From assembly GCF_035916755.1 (NCBI RefSeq), contig NZ_JAYWIX010000001.1, forward strand, positions 186,001 to 250,000: 64,000 nucleotides of DNA. Direction: 5' to 3'. The notes beneath the pieces are model-generated. The model saw nothing but the letters and a program-made list of their open reading frames with translations. It was not told the DNA's origin and made no database searches. Every line of letters starts with the position of its first letter. The first letter of the stretch is position 1. This document shows positions 27,494-35,843 of the stretch, one piece after another. A program made the position numbers and the translations under genes. The DNA comes from Rothia sp035916755 (lineage in GTDB: Bacteria > Actinomycetota > Actinomycetes > Actinomycetales > Micrococcaceae).

Positions 27494-28059
27494 CCGGGGA
27501 AACCCAGCTCAGCCCAGCGGTCACGCGTCAGCTCAGCGGCGCGCATATCAAGCAGGGGAGTGGAGCCGTCCTCAAGCGGGCGGCCCGGCTCGCTTTTCAC
27601 CAAAGTACGGAAATCCGTAAACCCAACCCTGTGAGCCACCCGCTCGGACGCCTCGTTATCAGCAAGCGCCTTCCAACTCAGCCGGTCGAGGCCCAGTCCC
27701 TGGGGGTCCAGGGCAAAGCCCACCACCATACCCAGGGCCTCGGTCAGAAACCCCTGACCGCGACTACCCGGTGCTAACCAGTAGCCGACCTCAGCCGAAG
27801 AACCCGTGACGTTAAACAGGCTCACCACACCGGCAAAAACCCCGCTCGCGTCAATACCCCACACCAGCTCATGCCCGCTCTCGCTCGCCTGATGGGTGTA
27901 GGCAACGAAATCACGGGCAGTCTCTTCCGTATAGTTCAGGGGTACGGATAGGCAAAAGCGAATAATATCCGGGTCTTGGCAGGCCTGAGCCATCGTTGCT
28001 GCATCGGTCTCGCGCAAGGGGCGCAAAGTGAAACGTTCGGTGAGAAGCTGGGGGTGCAT
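27490..28059 (-). CDS. GNAT N-acetyltransferase (RimJ/RimL type)
   Basis: 189 aa. The N-terminus MHPQLLTERFTLRPLRETDA is typical of the RimJ/RimL-like family; EVGYWLAPGSRGQGFLTEAL is the acetyl-CoA-binding motif A region, followed by LSWKALADNEASERVAHRVG. ATG 28059 has GGAG ten bases upstream. Acceptor is unknown; such proteins acetylate ribosomal protein termini or amino-sugar/antibiotic substrates. Confidence 0.9.
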   Translation of the reverse strand: MHPQLLTERFTLRPLRETDAATMAQACQDPDIIRFCLSVPLNYTEETARDFVAYTHQASESGHELVWGIDASGVFAGVVSLFNVTGSSAEVGYWLAPGSRGQGFLTEALGMVVGFALDPQGLGLDRLSWKALADNEASERVAHRVGFTDFRTLVKSEPGRPLEDGSTPLLDMRAAELTRDRWAELGFPG

Positions 28060-28216
28060 GAAAACTCCACGACGAATAGAAGTGTTTTTTACAGTGTACG
28101 TACCCAAAGATGTGGTGCAGGGCATAGAAGAAAAATTTTGAGCTGGGTGGGGCTGTGGCGGTAAAAACCGCGAAAACACGCGGTAAAAAAGGGTTTACGT
28201 GAAGGTGTGTTCCGAT

Positions 28217-28245
28217 TTGGCAGGAGCTAGAAAAGAGTGTAAAGT
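28217..28245 (+). promoter_or_regulatory. tRNA-cluster promoter
   Basis: TTGGCA (28217-28222), 17 bases, TAAAGT (28240-28245). Well placed, 42 bases before the first tRNA. Confidence 0.7.
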
Positions 28246-28287
28246 ATTTACTCGTTGGTTCGGTTCCCCACGGAACTGAAACACAAT

Positions 28288-28360
<73 letters not shown>

Positions 28361-28384
28361 CGCAACACTCCTTGCGAGTGTTAT

Positions 28385-28456
28385 GCGCGATTGGCGCAGC
28401 GGTAGCGCACTTCCTTGACATGGAAGGGGTCACTGGTTCGATCCCAGTATCGCGCA
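28385..28456 (+). tRNA. tRNA-Val (anticodon GAC)
   Basis: Acceptor GCGCGAT with ATCGCGC, anticodon loop TTGACAT (GAC at 28417-28419), discriminator A. An identical copy lies at 30687. Confidence 0.96.
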
Positions 28457-28489
28457 CTGGATGAAAATCCATTGCAAATAATTGCATAT

Positions 28490-28562
<73 letters not shown>

Positions 28563-28570
28563 CCACGTAA

Positions 28571-28599
28571 GCCCCGACTCAATGAGTCGGGGCTTTTTT
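28571..28599 (+). terminator. tRNA-cluster terminator
   Basis: GCCCCGACTC-AAT-GAGTCGGGGC is a perfect 10-bp stem followed by six T (28594-28599). The last two T are also the first bases of the next -35 box. Confidence 0.95.
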
Positions 28600-28626
28600 G
28601 CATCGCTATCCACCACTTGATAGAGT
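28598..28626 (+). promoter_or_regulatory. ABC-F gene promoter
   Basis: TTGCAT (28598-28603), a 17-base spacer, TAGAGT (28621-28626). It overlaps the U-tract of the tRNA terminator, so the T-run lies just upstream of the -35. T-rich DNA upstream of the -35 is a feature of WhiB7-controlled resistance promoters; here it could be coincidental. Confidence 0.6.
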
Positions 28627-28633
28627 GTCCACT

Positions 28634-28678
28634 ATGTATTTCGCAGCAGCTATCGCTAAGCCCTGGACCCGCCGCTAA
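28634..28678 (+). CDS. Leader peptide of the ABC-F gene
   Basis: A 14-codon reading frame, MYFAAAIAKPWTRR, starts 7 bases after the -10 box, at or next to the expected transcription start, so it would be leaderless. It ends inside the first arm of alternative hairpins. Short leader peptides that stall ribosomes in the presence of an antibiotic regulate many ABC-F and rRNA-methylase resistance genes. No experimental support here; the assignment rests on position, promoter and the hairpins. Confidence 0.5.
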   Translation: MYFAAAIAKPWTRR

Positions 28679-28719
28679 AGGCGGCTTACACCTAGGGTTC
28701 AATCTCTTTAGCCGCCGTT
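28669..28719 (+). promoter_or_regulatory. Mutually exclusive hairpins upstream of the ABC-F gene
   Basis: CCGCC (28669-28673) pairs with GGCGG (28680-28684); the same GGCGG region, as AAAGGCGGCT (28677-28686), can instead pair with AGCCGCCGTT (28710-28719) at 9 of 10 positions. A ribosome stalled on the leader peptide would block the first hairpin and allow the second. Neither has a strong U-tract. Confidence 0.5.
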
Positions 28720-28775
28720 CCATCACCCCAGATGAACGGGTACATAGTCGTACCCTCAACGGACTAGTAGAGAAT

Positions 28776-30440
28776 ATGCGAAACAACAAACATCACCCCG
28801 AAGAACCTCAAACATTAGGCTTCGTTACTCACCAGAGCGGAACATCCACCACCGCACACATCAAAGCAGAAAACATCTCTGCCACTAGAGGCGGAAAAAT
28901 ACTGTTCTCAGATTTAAACCTGACAATATCGGCAAATACCAAGATGGCCATCGTTGGAGAGAACGGTGCAGGGAAAAGCACCCTGCTCAAAATACTGTCA
29001 GGCCTAGAAAACCCTGACCTGGGTGAAGTGGCATCTCAGGGGACAATCGCTTTTGTTGGGCAGGATATGCCATTGGTTGACCATCAAACTGTAGGCGACC
29101 TTATCAAACTATCCACTCAGCATGCACATACAGCACTTGCAGACCTCGACAGAGCGTCAGAATTGCTCGCGCTTGGTCAGGAAGGCGCAGAAGCTGCCTA
29201 CGCTCAAGCGCTAGAAAAAGCCAGTGCACTGGAAGCGTGGGATATTGACAGAAAAATCGACCAAGCGCTCCATGGACTAAAAGCGTGTACAGACCGATCC
29301 CGAAACCTTAGCACCCTGTCGGTAGGTCAAAGGTACAGAGTAAGGCTTGCTGTGCTTCTTGGCGCCGGGGCAGATGTTCTTCTGCTTGATGAGCCGACTA
29401 ATCACCTAGACAGAGAATCAATTGAATTCCTGACTCAGTCTTTGCAGGAGCTAAAGAACGGATTTGCGGTAGTTAGCCATGACCGGCAACTCCTTGTTGA
29501 CGTTGCGCAGACTTTCTGTGATCTTGACCCGTCACTACACGGGGTGCCCCAGGTCTACTCTGGTGGTTACAAAGGGTGGCAGAAGGGAAAACGAAAAGAT
29601 CGTATTGCGTGGGAGAAAGCCTATCAAGACCACATCAACCGCAAAGAAGAACTGAAACAGGCGGTGGAAGAAGCAGGAGCTAGGTTGCAGACAGGGTGGC
29701 GGCCGCCCAAAGGGACAGGTAAACATCAGCGGGCAACACGAGCTGCGCATCATGTCAAAGCCTTTAAGCAACGTCTTAACGAGCTGGAAAGCTATCACAT
29801 TGAAGTCCCTGAGCCTCCGAGTATTCTGCAGTACCCAGAGGTACGGATCCAGAAAGATAAGCTAGTTCTTGAAGCTAGCGATATCGCATATCTGGGGCGC
29901 AGTGCTCAGGGCGTTAGCTTATCGCTAAGGACCGGGCAAAAGATCGTGGTGACCGGTGGAAACGGGACCGGTAAATCAACCTTGATTTCTATGCTGGCAG
30001 GGGAGCTTGCCCCCACAAATGGCAAATTGGCCGTAGCGCCCGATGTGAAGATGGCCCTGTTGTCGCAAGAGATACCCCAATGGAACCCGGAGCTAACTCC
30101 AGAAGATGTGTATCGGCAAAGCCTCATTCAAGCAGGTACCTACGCAGAGTATCCGGACACGCCGACTCTAGAAAGCCTGGGACTACTGACCAGCGAAGCG
30201 CGTACCACCCGTGTTGAGCAGCTTTCCGCTGGCCAGCAAAGGAGACTCCACTTGGCAGTCATAATAGCCCAACGTCCTCACGCCCTGCTGCTTGATGAGC
30301 CAACCAACCACCTATCAATGACCCTGCTCGACCAACTTATACCCCATCTCAGGGGGACCCAGTCGAGTGTCGTTGTCGCAACTCATGACCGGTACCTTCT
30401 TTCCAAGATAAGTGACTGGCAAGAAGTACGCCTGCAATAG
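28776..30440 (+). CDS. ABC-F ATPase, probable antibiotic ribosome-protection protein
   Basis: 554 aa, soluble, two ABC domains and no membrane segments, as in ABC-F proteins that remove ribosome-bound antibiotics (macrolide, lincosamide, streptogramin or pleuromutilin classes). First domain: Walker A GENGAGKSTLLK, signature LSVGQRYRVRLAVLL, Walker B VLLLDEPTNHLD. An interdomain linker (about residues 285-350) is charged and Lys/Arg-rich. Second domain: GGNGTGKSTLIS, LSAGQQRRLHLAV, LLLDEPTNHLS. ATG 28776 has a poor Shine-Dalgarno. Less GC-rich than neighbours, between tRNA genes, suggesting acquisition. A housekeeping ABC-F (EttA type) is possible but the leader and location argue against it. 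Confidence 0.85.
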   Translation: MRNNKHHPEEPQTLGFVTHQSGTSTTAHIKAENISATRGGKILFSDLNLTISANTKMAIVGENGAGKSTLLKILSGLENPDLGEVASQGTIAFVGQDMPLVDHQTVGDLIKLSTQHAHTALADLDRASELLALGQEGAEAAYAQALEKASALEAWDIDRKIDQALHGLKACTDRSRNLSTLSVGQRYRVRLAVLLGAGADVLLLDEPTNHLDRESIEFLTQSLQELKNGFAVVSHDRQLLVDVAQTFCDLDPSLHGVPQVYSGGYKGWQKGKRKDRIAWEKAYQDHINRKEELKQAVEEAGARLQTGWRPPKGTGKHQRATRAAHHVKAFKQRLNELESYHIEVPEPPSILQYPEVRIQKDKLVLEASDIAYLGRSAQGVSLSLRTGQKIVVTGGNGTGKSTLISMLAGELAPTNGKLAVAPDVKMALLSQEIPQWNPELTPEDVYRQSLIQAGTYAEYPDTPTLESLGLLTSEARTTRVEQLSAGQQRRLHLAVIIAQRPHALLLDEPTNHLSMTLLDQLIPHLRGTQSSVVVATHDRYLLSKISDWQEVRLQ

Positions 30441-30450
30441 TCTCGCCAGG

Positions 30451-30479
30451 TTGAAAGACCACCTACCCTTGTGTATAGT
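30451..30479 (+). promoter_or_regulatory. Promoter of the second tRNA cluster
   Basis: TTGAAA (30451-30456), 17 bases, TATAGT (30474-30479) with an extended TG, 10 bases before the tRNA-Gly. Confidence 0.75.
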
Positions 30480-30489
30480 TATTCGAGTT

Positions 30490-30562
<73 letters not shown>

Positions 30563-30611
30563 CTCTCGAAAACAACTCGTTTTCGCAACTCAGACCACGG
30601 TCTGAGCGTGT

Positions 30612-30682
30612 GGTGGGGTGGTCGAGTGGTTAGGCAACGGTCTGCAAAACCGTGTACGCGGGTTCGAATCCCGTCCTCACCT
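30612..30682 (+). tRNA. tRNA-Cys (anticodon GCA)
   Basis: Acceptor GGTGGGG with CCTCACC (one G-U pair), anticodon loop CTGCAAA (GCA at 30644-30646), D-loop GGTTAGG. CCA follows by chance. Confidence 0.95.
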
Positions 30683-30686
30683 CCAC

Positions 30687-30758
30687 GCGCGATTGGCGCA
30701 GCGGTAGCGCACTTCCTTGACATGGAAGGGGTCACTGGTTCGATCCCAGTATCGCGCA
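30687..30758 (+). tRNA. tRNA-Val (anticodon GAC), second copy
   Basis: Identical to 28385-28456. Its last 6 bases and the following sequence are repeated at 30895-30915. Confidence 0.96.
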
Positions 30759-30763
30759 CAAAG

Positions 30764-30795
30764 AAAGGCTCCCCGGCTTCGGCCAGGGAGCCTTT
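30764..30795 (+). terminator. Terminator after tRNA-Val
   Basis: AAAGGCTCCC (30764-30773) pairs with GGGAGCCTTT (30786-30795), loop GC-rich. Confidence 0.85.
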
Positions 30796-30894
30796 AGCGT
30801 ATAGCAGCCACTGGTTCTCCAAGCTCGCAGAGCTCGCTTATTCCGCGGCCTCTTGAGTGCTCGCGCGCTCGCACCCGGCCGCTCCATCCATTAA

Positions 30895-30938
30895 CGCGCA
30901 CAAAGAAAGGCTCCCTAGCTAAAGCTAGGGGGCCTTTT
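30895..30938 (+). repeat. Copy of the tRNA-Val 3' end plus terminator
   Basis: Bases 30895-30915 exactly repeat 30753-30773 (end of the tRNA acceptor and the first arm of its terminator). A different hairpin, AGCTAAAGCT-like with AAGGC/GCCTT, and TTTT follow to about 30938. About 100 bases between the copies hold no gene and include the fragment TGCTCGCGCGCTCGCA shared with copy D of the hairpin family. Looks like an insertion or duplication scar at the tRNA. Confidence 0.7.
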
Positions 30939-30981
30939 GCTTACCCCGCATCATTAGAACACACTGTGCAAGACTAGAACC

Positions 30982-31809
30982 ATGCATCTCACCGTCACGC
31001 ACTTCGGTTATAGCCCCCTCAAAGGTGCCCGCCACCAAGCGCGCACCACAGCCGAGATCACCGCGTCCGGCCCCCTCTACAACCGCCGCTGGGCCCTCGT
31101 CTCACCTGCCGACCGCACCGTGCTTCGCACCGTCGCCCACCCGGCCCTGATGGGTATCACCACCGACCTCACCGCCCGCGACGGAAAGGCAGAGCTCACC
31201 CTGCACATACCCGGGGCAGGTAGCTACACAGTCCCCGCCCTCACTAGGGCTGCCACCAGCACCTTCACCTCCTGGGGCGCTGAGAAACAGCTTGCGGTCT
31301 ACGACCACCCGGTCAACGAAGCCCTCAGTGCCTACCTAGAGAAGCCTGTTGCCCTGGCCTTCGCACCCCGACAGAACCTGGTATACGCCGGGGCCTTCTC
31401 GCTCATCGGCACCGCCACCCTGGCCGAGATTGCCCGCCAGCTTACCCCCGAACAGCCGCCGAGCCCGGATGAGATAGCGGCCAGGCTGCGCTGCAATCTG
31501 GTGGTAGAAACCTCAACCCCCTACATTGAAGATAGCTGGCAGGGGAAAACGCTTACCCTCCAGGCAGGATGCGGCGTGCCGGCTGAGCTGCACGGCCTGC
31601 AGCTAGTTGCCGGTGAAGGTATCGGCAGGTGCGCCGTCATCGACGTCCAGCCAGACACCGGTCAGCGTACAGCCCGGCTGCTCAAACTTCTGGCCTGCTA
31701 CCGGCCCCGCAACCTGCGCGGTGAGCCAACGGCGGGTATATACGCGAGCCTCGCAGCTGCCGCGCCGGGTCTGCCGCTCGGCCCTGTAAAGGGGGATAAT
31801 AAAGGGTAA
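30982..31809 (+). CDS. MOSC domain-containing protein
   Basis: 275 aa. The N-terminal beta-barrel region carries YSPLKGARHQ and RRWALVSPADR, as in MOSC N-terminal domains. The second half resembles the MOSC domain: RCNLVVETSTPYIEDSWQGK, then LHGLQLVAGEGIGRCAVIDV with the conserved Cys of the Mo/sulfur-carrying family. Such proteins bind molybdenum cofactor or carry sulfur in amidoxime/YcbX-type reactions. Partner and substrate unknown. Confidence 0.85.
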   Translation: MHLTVTHFGYSPLKGARHQARTTAEITASGPLYNRRWALVSPADRTVLRTVAHPALMGITTDLTARDGKAELTLHIPGAGSYTVPALTRAATSTFTSWGAEKQLAVYDHPVNEALSAYLEKPVALAFAPRQNLVYAGAFSLIGTATLAEIARQLTPEQPPSPDEIAARLRCNLVVETSTPYIEDSWQGKTLTLQAGCGVPAELHGLQLVAGEGIGRCAVIDVQPDTGQRTARLLKLLACYRPRNLRGEPTAGIYASLAAAAPGLPLGPVKGDNKG

Positions 31810-31837
31810 AGACCCTCAACGAAGAAGATGCTCCCCC

Positions 31838-33508
31838 GTGACCGTCCACCGCCATATTCCCGCTGCTGCAAGCTTGCTAGCTGCCTGCGTCCTGCTCCTG
31901 ACCGCCTGTAGTACACCTGCCACGACCGCAACCAACCAAGTGCCCATGGACCAGCTGCTCACCGTGCAGGCACCCACCGGCACACCCGCCACCGAGCTGG
32001 AATGGGCGGACGGCCCCCACGCCCCTGCCGACCGCCAGGTTGAGGAGCGCGTGTGGGCTGAGGACGACAGCGTGAAACTCCACCAGGTAGATGTAGGGAA
32101 CGTGACGGTGGGGGACTTCACCGCCCCGGCCCGCGGCACCTTCGCCGAATCCAGGAGCACTGCTGGCCCCAAGCCGCTGATCGTCATTAGCCACCTGCGC
32201 GGCCCTAACTGCACCGGGGAAAACTACGCCTACCCCTGCCCCAGCGGGACCGAAGAGATCCGCTATGACCGGGGCATGAACTACCTGGCCCATGAGCTGG
32301 CAGCCCAGGGCTACGACGTGCTGATTCCCGACTTAGGGCCGGTCTTTATCGGGTCGGATGTGGAAGGTGCCTACGACCAGCGAGAACTCTGGAAGGCCGT
32401 GGTTACCGAACTTATATCAGCTGCCCAGAGCCCCAACGACGCTACCGGTATCACCTTGGATGACGCGGGCGATATCACTCAGGGGCAGGTCGGCCTGCTG
32501 GTTCATTCGCGCTCCGCCAGCATGATTGAAGCTGCCCAAGAAGTCTTCGGCGACGCGCTCAAGAGCGTCATGGCCTACGGGCCCTACTACGCGACCGAAA
32601 CCCCCGAGACCTTTGCACCGGCTCTGCCCGATGTGCCCTACCTGTCGCTGACCGGGGAGCTTGACCAGGACGTCAAAACCGCTGGTAACCGCCTGCTCAC
32701 CCGCTACCTGGCTACCCCGCGCATCGCCCCTGCCTACGAGGTGGGTGTTGAGGGGCTGGGGCACCTGTCCGTGAACCGGGCTCTATCTGCGGCGGGAGTC
32801 GATGACCGCGTCGGCTGCGACCTGATGGACTGCCCCGACACCGCCACCCACGAGAAGGTTCTCACCGAATCAGCAACCAGCTGGTTCGCAGCTACTATGC
32901 CTATCGAGGGCTACCAGATGGATGCAGAGAGCGATATCGACCTGGCGCCGGTTGTTCCGGCCTCGTCCGCCGCCCTGCCCACGTCCTTCCCCCAAGACCT
33001 CGTTGGCCTGCCCACCCGCTGGCTGGCGGCCACCCACCGCCCCGAGGCCACCAGGCTAACGGCTCTTGACCTTACCCACAGTGGGGACTCAACCCTCTGC
33101 ACCCTGCCCGAGAACGTGGTAGCTGCCGCGGGGGCGTCCGCCTGCCACGAGCCCCAGGCTGGTGTGGCTGAATCCACCGTGCCGCTGCTGACCTTTACCC
33201 ACACCACCCTGACGGGCTCCTGGCCCGCAGCCGATGCCCTGGCCCTGCACCTCATGCCCTTCGGGGCGCCCGCCGACCAGCAGGGCTTGCAGGTCACCAT
33301 CACCACCGACCGCGGGCGCCACACCGCGACCCTGCCCGCCAGCACCCCGGCCATTGCCGGTCGGGTAACGGACTATAGCGACGGCTACTACATGCCCTCG
33401 ACCGTCCGCCTGGCTCTGCCCAAGGAGCTGAAGGGAGCGACGGTAACGTCCATCGAGTTGCAGGGCGGGGCTTCAATCTACGCCCTGGCAGGCGTAGACA
33501 TCTGGTAA
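31838..33508 (+). CDS. Secreted lipoprotein with an alpha/beta hydrolase-like domain
   Basis: 556 aa. An N-terminal signal peptide ends in the lipobox LLLTAC (cleavage before Cys near residue 25). Residues 100-300 resemble an alpha/beta hydrolase: PLIVISHLRGPNCTGENYAY, GYDVLIPDLGPVF and a possible nucleophile elbow GLLVHSRSASM. A C-terminal beta-rich segment follows from about residue 390. Substrate unknown; the LVHSRS motif departs from GxSxG, so it may not be catalytic. Starts with GTG after AAGAAG. Followed 68 bases later by a CapA-like lipoprotein gene. Confidence 0.75.
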   Translation: MTVHRHIPAAASLLAACVLLLTACSTPATTATNQVPMDQLLTVQAPTGTPATELEWADGPHAPADRQVEERVWAEDDSVKLHQVDVGNVTVGDFTAPARGTFAESRSTAGPKPLIVISHLRGPNCTGENYAYPCPSGTEEIRYDRGMNYLAHELAAQGYDVLIPDLGPVFIGSDVEGAYDQRELWKAVVTELISAAQSPNDATGITLDDAGDITQGQVGLLVHSRSASMIEAAQEVFGDALKSVMAYGPYYATETPETFAPALPDVPYLSLTGELDQDVKTAGNRLLTRYLATPRIAPAYEVGVEGLGHLSVNRALSAAGVDDRVGCDLMDCPDTATHEKVLTESATSWFAATMPIEGYQMDAESDIDLAPVVPASSAALPTSFPQDLVGLPTRWLAATHRPEATRLTALDLTHSGDSTLCTLPENVVAAAGASACHEPQAGVAESTVPLLTFTHTTLTGSWPAADALALHLMPFGAPADQQGLQVTITTDRGRHTATLPASTPAIAGRVTDYSDGYYMPSTVRLALPKELKGATVTSIELQGGASIYALAGVDIW

Positions 33509-33576
33509 CAATGTGTGCCCTGCGGCACCTTTAGGTAGGGTTGTGGTGGTAACACCCCTGCTGAAAGGACCCCACC

Positions 33577-34812
33577 GTGCACCGTCGTCTCTTTGCCTTC
33601 CTCTGCCTGAGCACCCTGGCCCTGGCAGGTTGTAGCTCGCAGGAGACCAACCCGCAGGCGACGGAAAGTAGCGGGGCGGACGCCGCCGCTCAGCAGGACG
33701 GGCAGGGGCAGGTGGCACGCGCAGATGCAGGGCAGGCCAGCGAATCGGGTACCCTGACCGCTTCAGCCGCCGGCGGGGCCTGCGGCGAGGCGGACTGCGT
33801 CTCCCTGCTCTTTACCGGTGATTTTCTGATGCACAATATGCTCTGGGACCAGGCAGAGGCTGACGCGGCGGCAGCTGGGAACACAGGCCTGGACTTTACA
33901 CCCCTCATCAGCGAACAGCGCCCCTACCTAGACCGTGCTGACCTGGCGGTCTGCCAGATGGAAACAGTGGTCGCCGATGCGGATGGCCCCTTTTCTGGCT
34001 ACCCCAACTTCAACGTGCCGCCCCAGATTCTGACGGCGGCCGCTGAAACCGGGTGGGACGTCTGCATGACGGCATCCAACCACTCCTACGACCAGGGCAC
34101 CGAGGGGCTGGAGCGAACCTACCGCGCGGTTGAAGCAGCGGGAATGGGTGTTACCGGCACTTCTCTCACCGAAGAAGAGGCAGCCCAGCCCGATATTTTC
34201 ACCACCGCCAACGGCGCCCGGGTAGCAATTATCACCGGAACCTACGGGCTCAACGGTTACGTTCCTGAACACCCCTGGCAGGTCGATATGCTCGACTCAG
34301 CAGCCATGATTGCTAAGGCTGCCCGTGCCCGCGAAGAGGGCGCTGACCTGGTCATTGCCAACATGCACGCTGGCGATGAGTACGTGCACGAGCCCTCTGC
34401 CCAGCAGGTCGAGGTGGCACACGCTCTCGTTGATTCAGGGGAGTTCGACCTGATCGTGGGCCAGCACGCCCACGCCGTACAGCCCATCGAATACTACAAG
34501 GGAACCTGGATTGTCTACGGCATGGGGAACAACCTCACCGAGCTTTCACCCTCCTACGTTGCCAACAACGAGGGAATTATGGTCAACCCTATTTTTGAGC
34601 GAGGGGAGGACGGCACCTGGCAGGTGCGCGATTTCCGCTGGGTTTCTAGCACCATGGTCGATAACCCTGCCTACCGTTACTGCATTACCTCACCCAGCCG
34701 TCCTGCCTCCCACTGTGTTGATGAAGACTACGCTCAGCAGTCCAATGCCCGTATCCAGCAGATTGTTGAGTCTATGGGGGCAGCTGAGGCCGGTGCCCGC
34801 CAGTGGAGCTAG
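33577..34812 (+). CDS. CapA family lipoprotein
   Basis: 411 aa; lipobox ALAGC near residue 19. The metallophosphatase-like CapA domain shows LLFTGDFLMH, CQMETVV, MTASNHSYDQGTEGLERTYR and GQHAHAVQPIEYYKGTWIVY. CapA proteins are linked to poly-gamma-glutamate capsule production, but the export genes capB and capC are absent here, so the role is unclear. GTG 33577 is preceded by AAAGGA. Confidence 0.88.
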   Translation: MHRRLFAFLCLSTLALAGCSSQETNPQATESSGADAAAQQDGQGQVARADAGQASESGTLTASAAGGACGEADCVSLLFTGDFLMHNMLWDQAEADAAAAGNTGLDFTPLISEQRPYLDRADLAVCQMETVVADADGPFSGYPNFNVPPQILTAAAETGWDVCMTASNHSYDQGTEGLERTYRAVEAAGMGVTGTSLTEEEAAQPDIFTTANGARVAIITGTYGLNGYVPEHPWQVDMLDSAAMIAKAARAREEGADLVIANMHAGDEYVHEPSAQQVEVAHALVDSGEFDLIVGQHAHAVQPIEYYKGTWIVYGMGNNLTELSPSYVANNEGIMVNPIFERGEDGTWQVRDFRWVSSTMVDNPAYRYCITSPSRPASHCVDEDYAQQSNARIQQIVESMGAAEAGARQWS

Positions 34813-34874
34813 GGTAAGCGGTCTAACCCGCTCGCCCTCTCGTGCCCGGGAAGAGAGGTGCGTATAATCGATAG

Positions 34875-34909
34875 AGCGCCAGATACGCTGTGAAGGCTGG
34901 GCGCTTTTC
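34875..34909 (+). terminator. Terminator after the CapA-like gene
   Basis: AGCGCC (34875-34880) with GGCGCT (34900-34905) and TTTT following. A TATAAT at 34863 could be an internal promoter for the next gene. Confidence 0.6.
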
Positions 34910-34938
34910 GATTTTTCTCCCGACGTCAGGACGGCCGC

Positions 34939-35820
34939 GTGACCACACCCATGCTAGCGTCAGCAACCGACCACGGTCGCATGTACGCGCGCACGGTCGG
35001 CGGGGAGCTACTGGTTCCCTCGATTACCACGGTGATTGGGCAGCAGGCTAACGACCTCTCGGGCTGGCACGGCTATATGGCGGCCAAGGCCGCCCTCGAA
35101 GACCAGCGGTCCTACCGGGCCACCAGTTCAGCCGGGCTCAAGTTCGCAGTGATTCGGGACGCGGCGGCAGCCTCAGAACGTTACCGGGACGCCGCAGCGG
35201 CCAGGGGCGATCGCGTGCACAATTACGCGGAACAGGTAGCCTTGCGCGCCATGGGCCTGCCCCACGAGGTAGAGGGCTATCGCGAGAACCTCATCGCCCA
35301 CGGGGAACAGGCCTACGCCGACCGCTTTGACGAGTGGTGGGACCTCTACCGCCCCAAGCCCCTGGCCACCGAAGTGACCATCTGGAACGAAACCGTGGGC
35401 TATGCCGGTACCCTCGATCTGGTCGCCGAAATTGCTGGTCACACCTGCATCATCGACTACAAAACCAAGGGCACCGACCGCAAGGGGCGGGTCAAGCCCC
35501 TGGACGATAAGGTGGTCATGCAGCTGGTCGCCGGTGTCAAAGCAGAAGAAGCACTGGTTGACGCTGAACACGGCAGCTGGGAGCCCTGGCAACACGGGGG
35601 AGCGAGCATCCTCATGGGTGTTGCCCTGGGCGAAACCCAGGTGGTACCCCAGCAGGCCAACCCCCGGGTACTAGAACGTAACTGGTACAAGTTCTGCGCC
35701 CTCAAACGGGTCTGGGACCTCAACCGCGACCTCTCCGAAACCCCCGAAGACTCCCTCATGCCGGTAGTTCCGCCCCCGGCAGCTACCGGAACAGACCTAC
35801 CCGACGCAGCGGCGTCCTAA
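34939..35820 (+). CDS. PD-(D/E)XK nuclease-like protein, unknown role
   Basis: 293 aa. The stretch TEVTIWNETVGYAGTLDLVA (about residues 138-157) followed by CIIDYKTKG (about 169-177) has the Asp...Asp-x-Lys arrangement of the RecB/Cas4-type PD-(D/E)XK fold, preceded by a Glu typical of the first helix. The N-terminus has PSITTVIGQQANDLSGW. The C-terminal tail is Pro/Ala-rich. GTG start without a strong Shine-Dalgarno. It lies just before def-fmt-rsmB. Family not named with certainty; could be a DNA repair or phage-defence nuclease, but no partner helicase is present. Confidence 0.7.
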   Translation: MTTPMLASATDHGRMYARTVGGELLVPSITTVIGQQANDLSGWHGYMAAKAALEDQRSYRATSSAGLKFAVIRDAAAASERYRDAAAARGDRVHNYAEQVALRAMGLPHEVEGYRENLIAHGEQAYADRFDEWWDLYRPKPLATEVTIWNETVGYAGTLDLVAEIAGHTCIIDYKTKGTDRKGRVKPLDDKVVMQLVAGVKAEEALVDAEHGSWEPWQHGGASILMGVALGETQVVPQQANPRVLERNWYKFCALKRVWDLNRDLSETPEDSLMPVVPPPAATGTDLPDAAAS

Positions 35821-35843
35821 CCTCACCGACGAGAAAGAGAAGC

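Noticed and set aside
28361..28384. Additional tRNA between Gly and Val
   Set aside because: Only a short CGCAAC...hairpin; no cloverleaf.
33577..34812. A poly-gamma-glutamate capsule operon
   Set aside because: Only the CapA-like protein is present; no CapB or CapC genes flank it.
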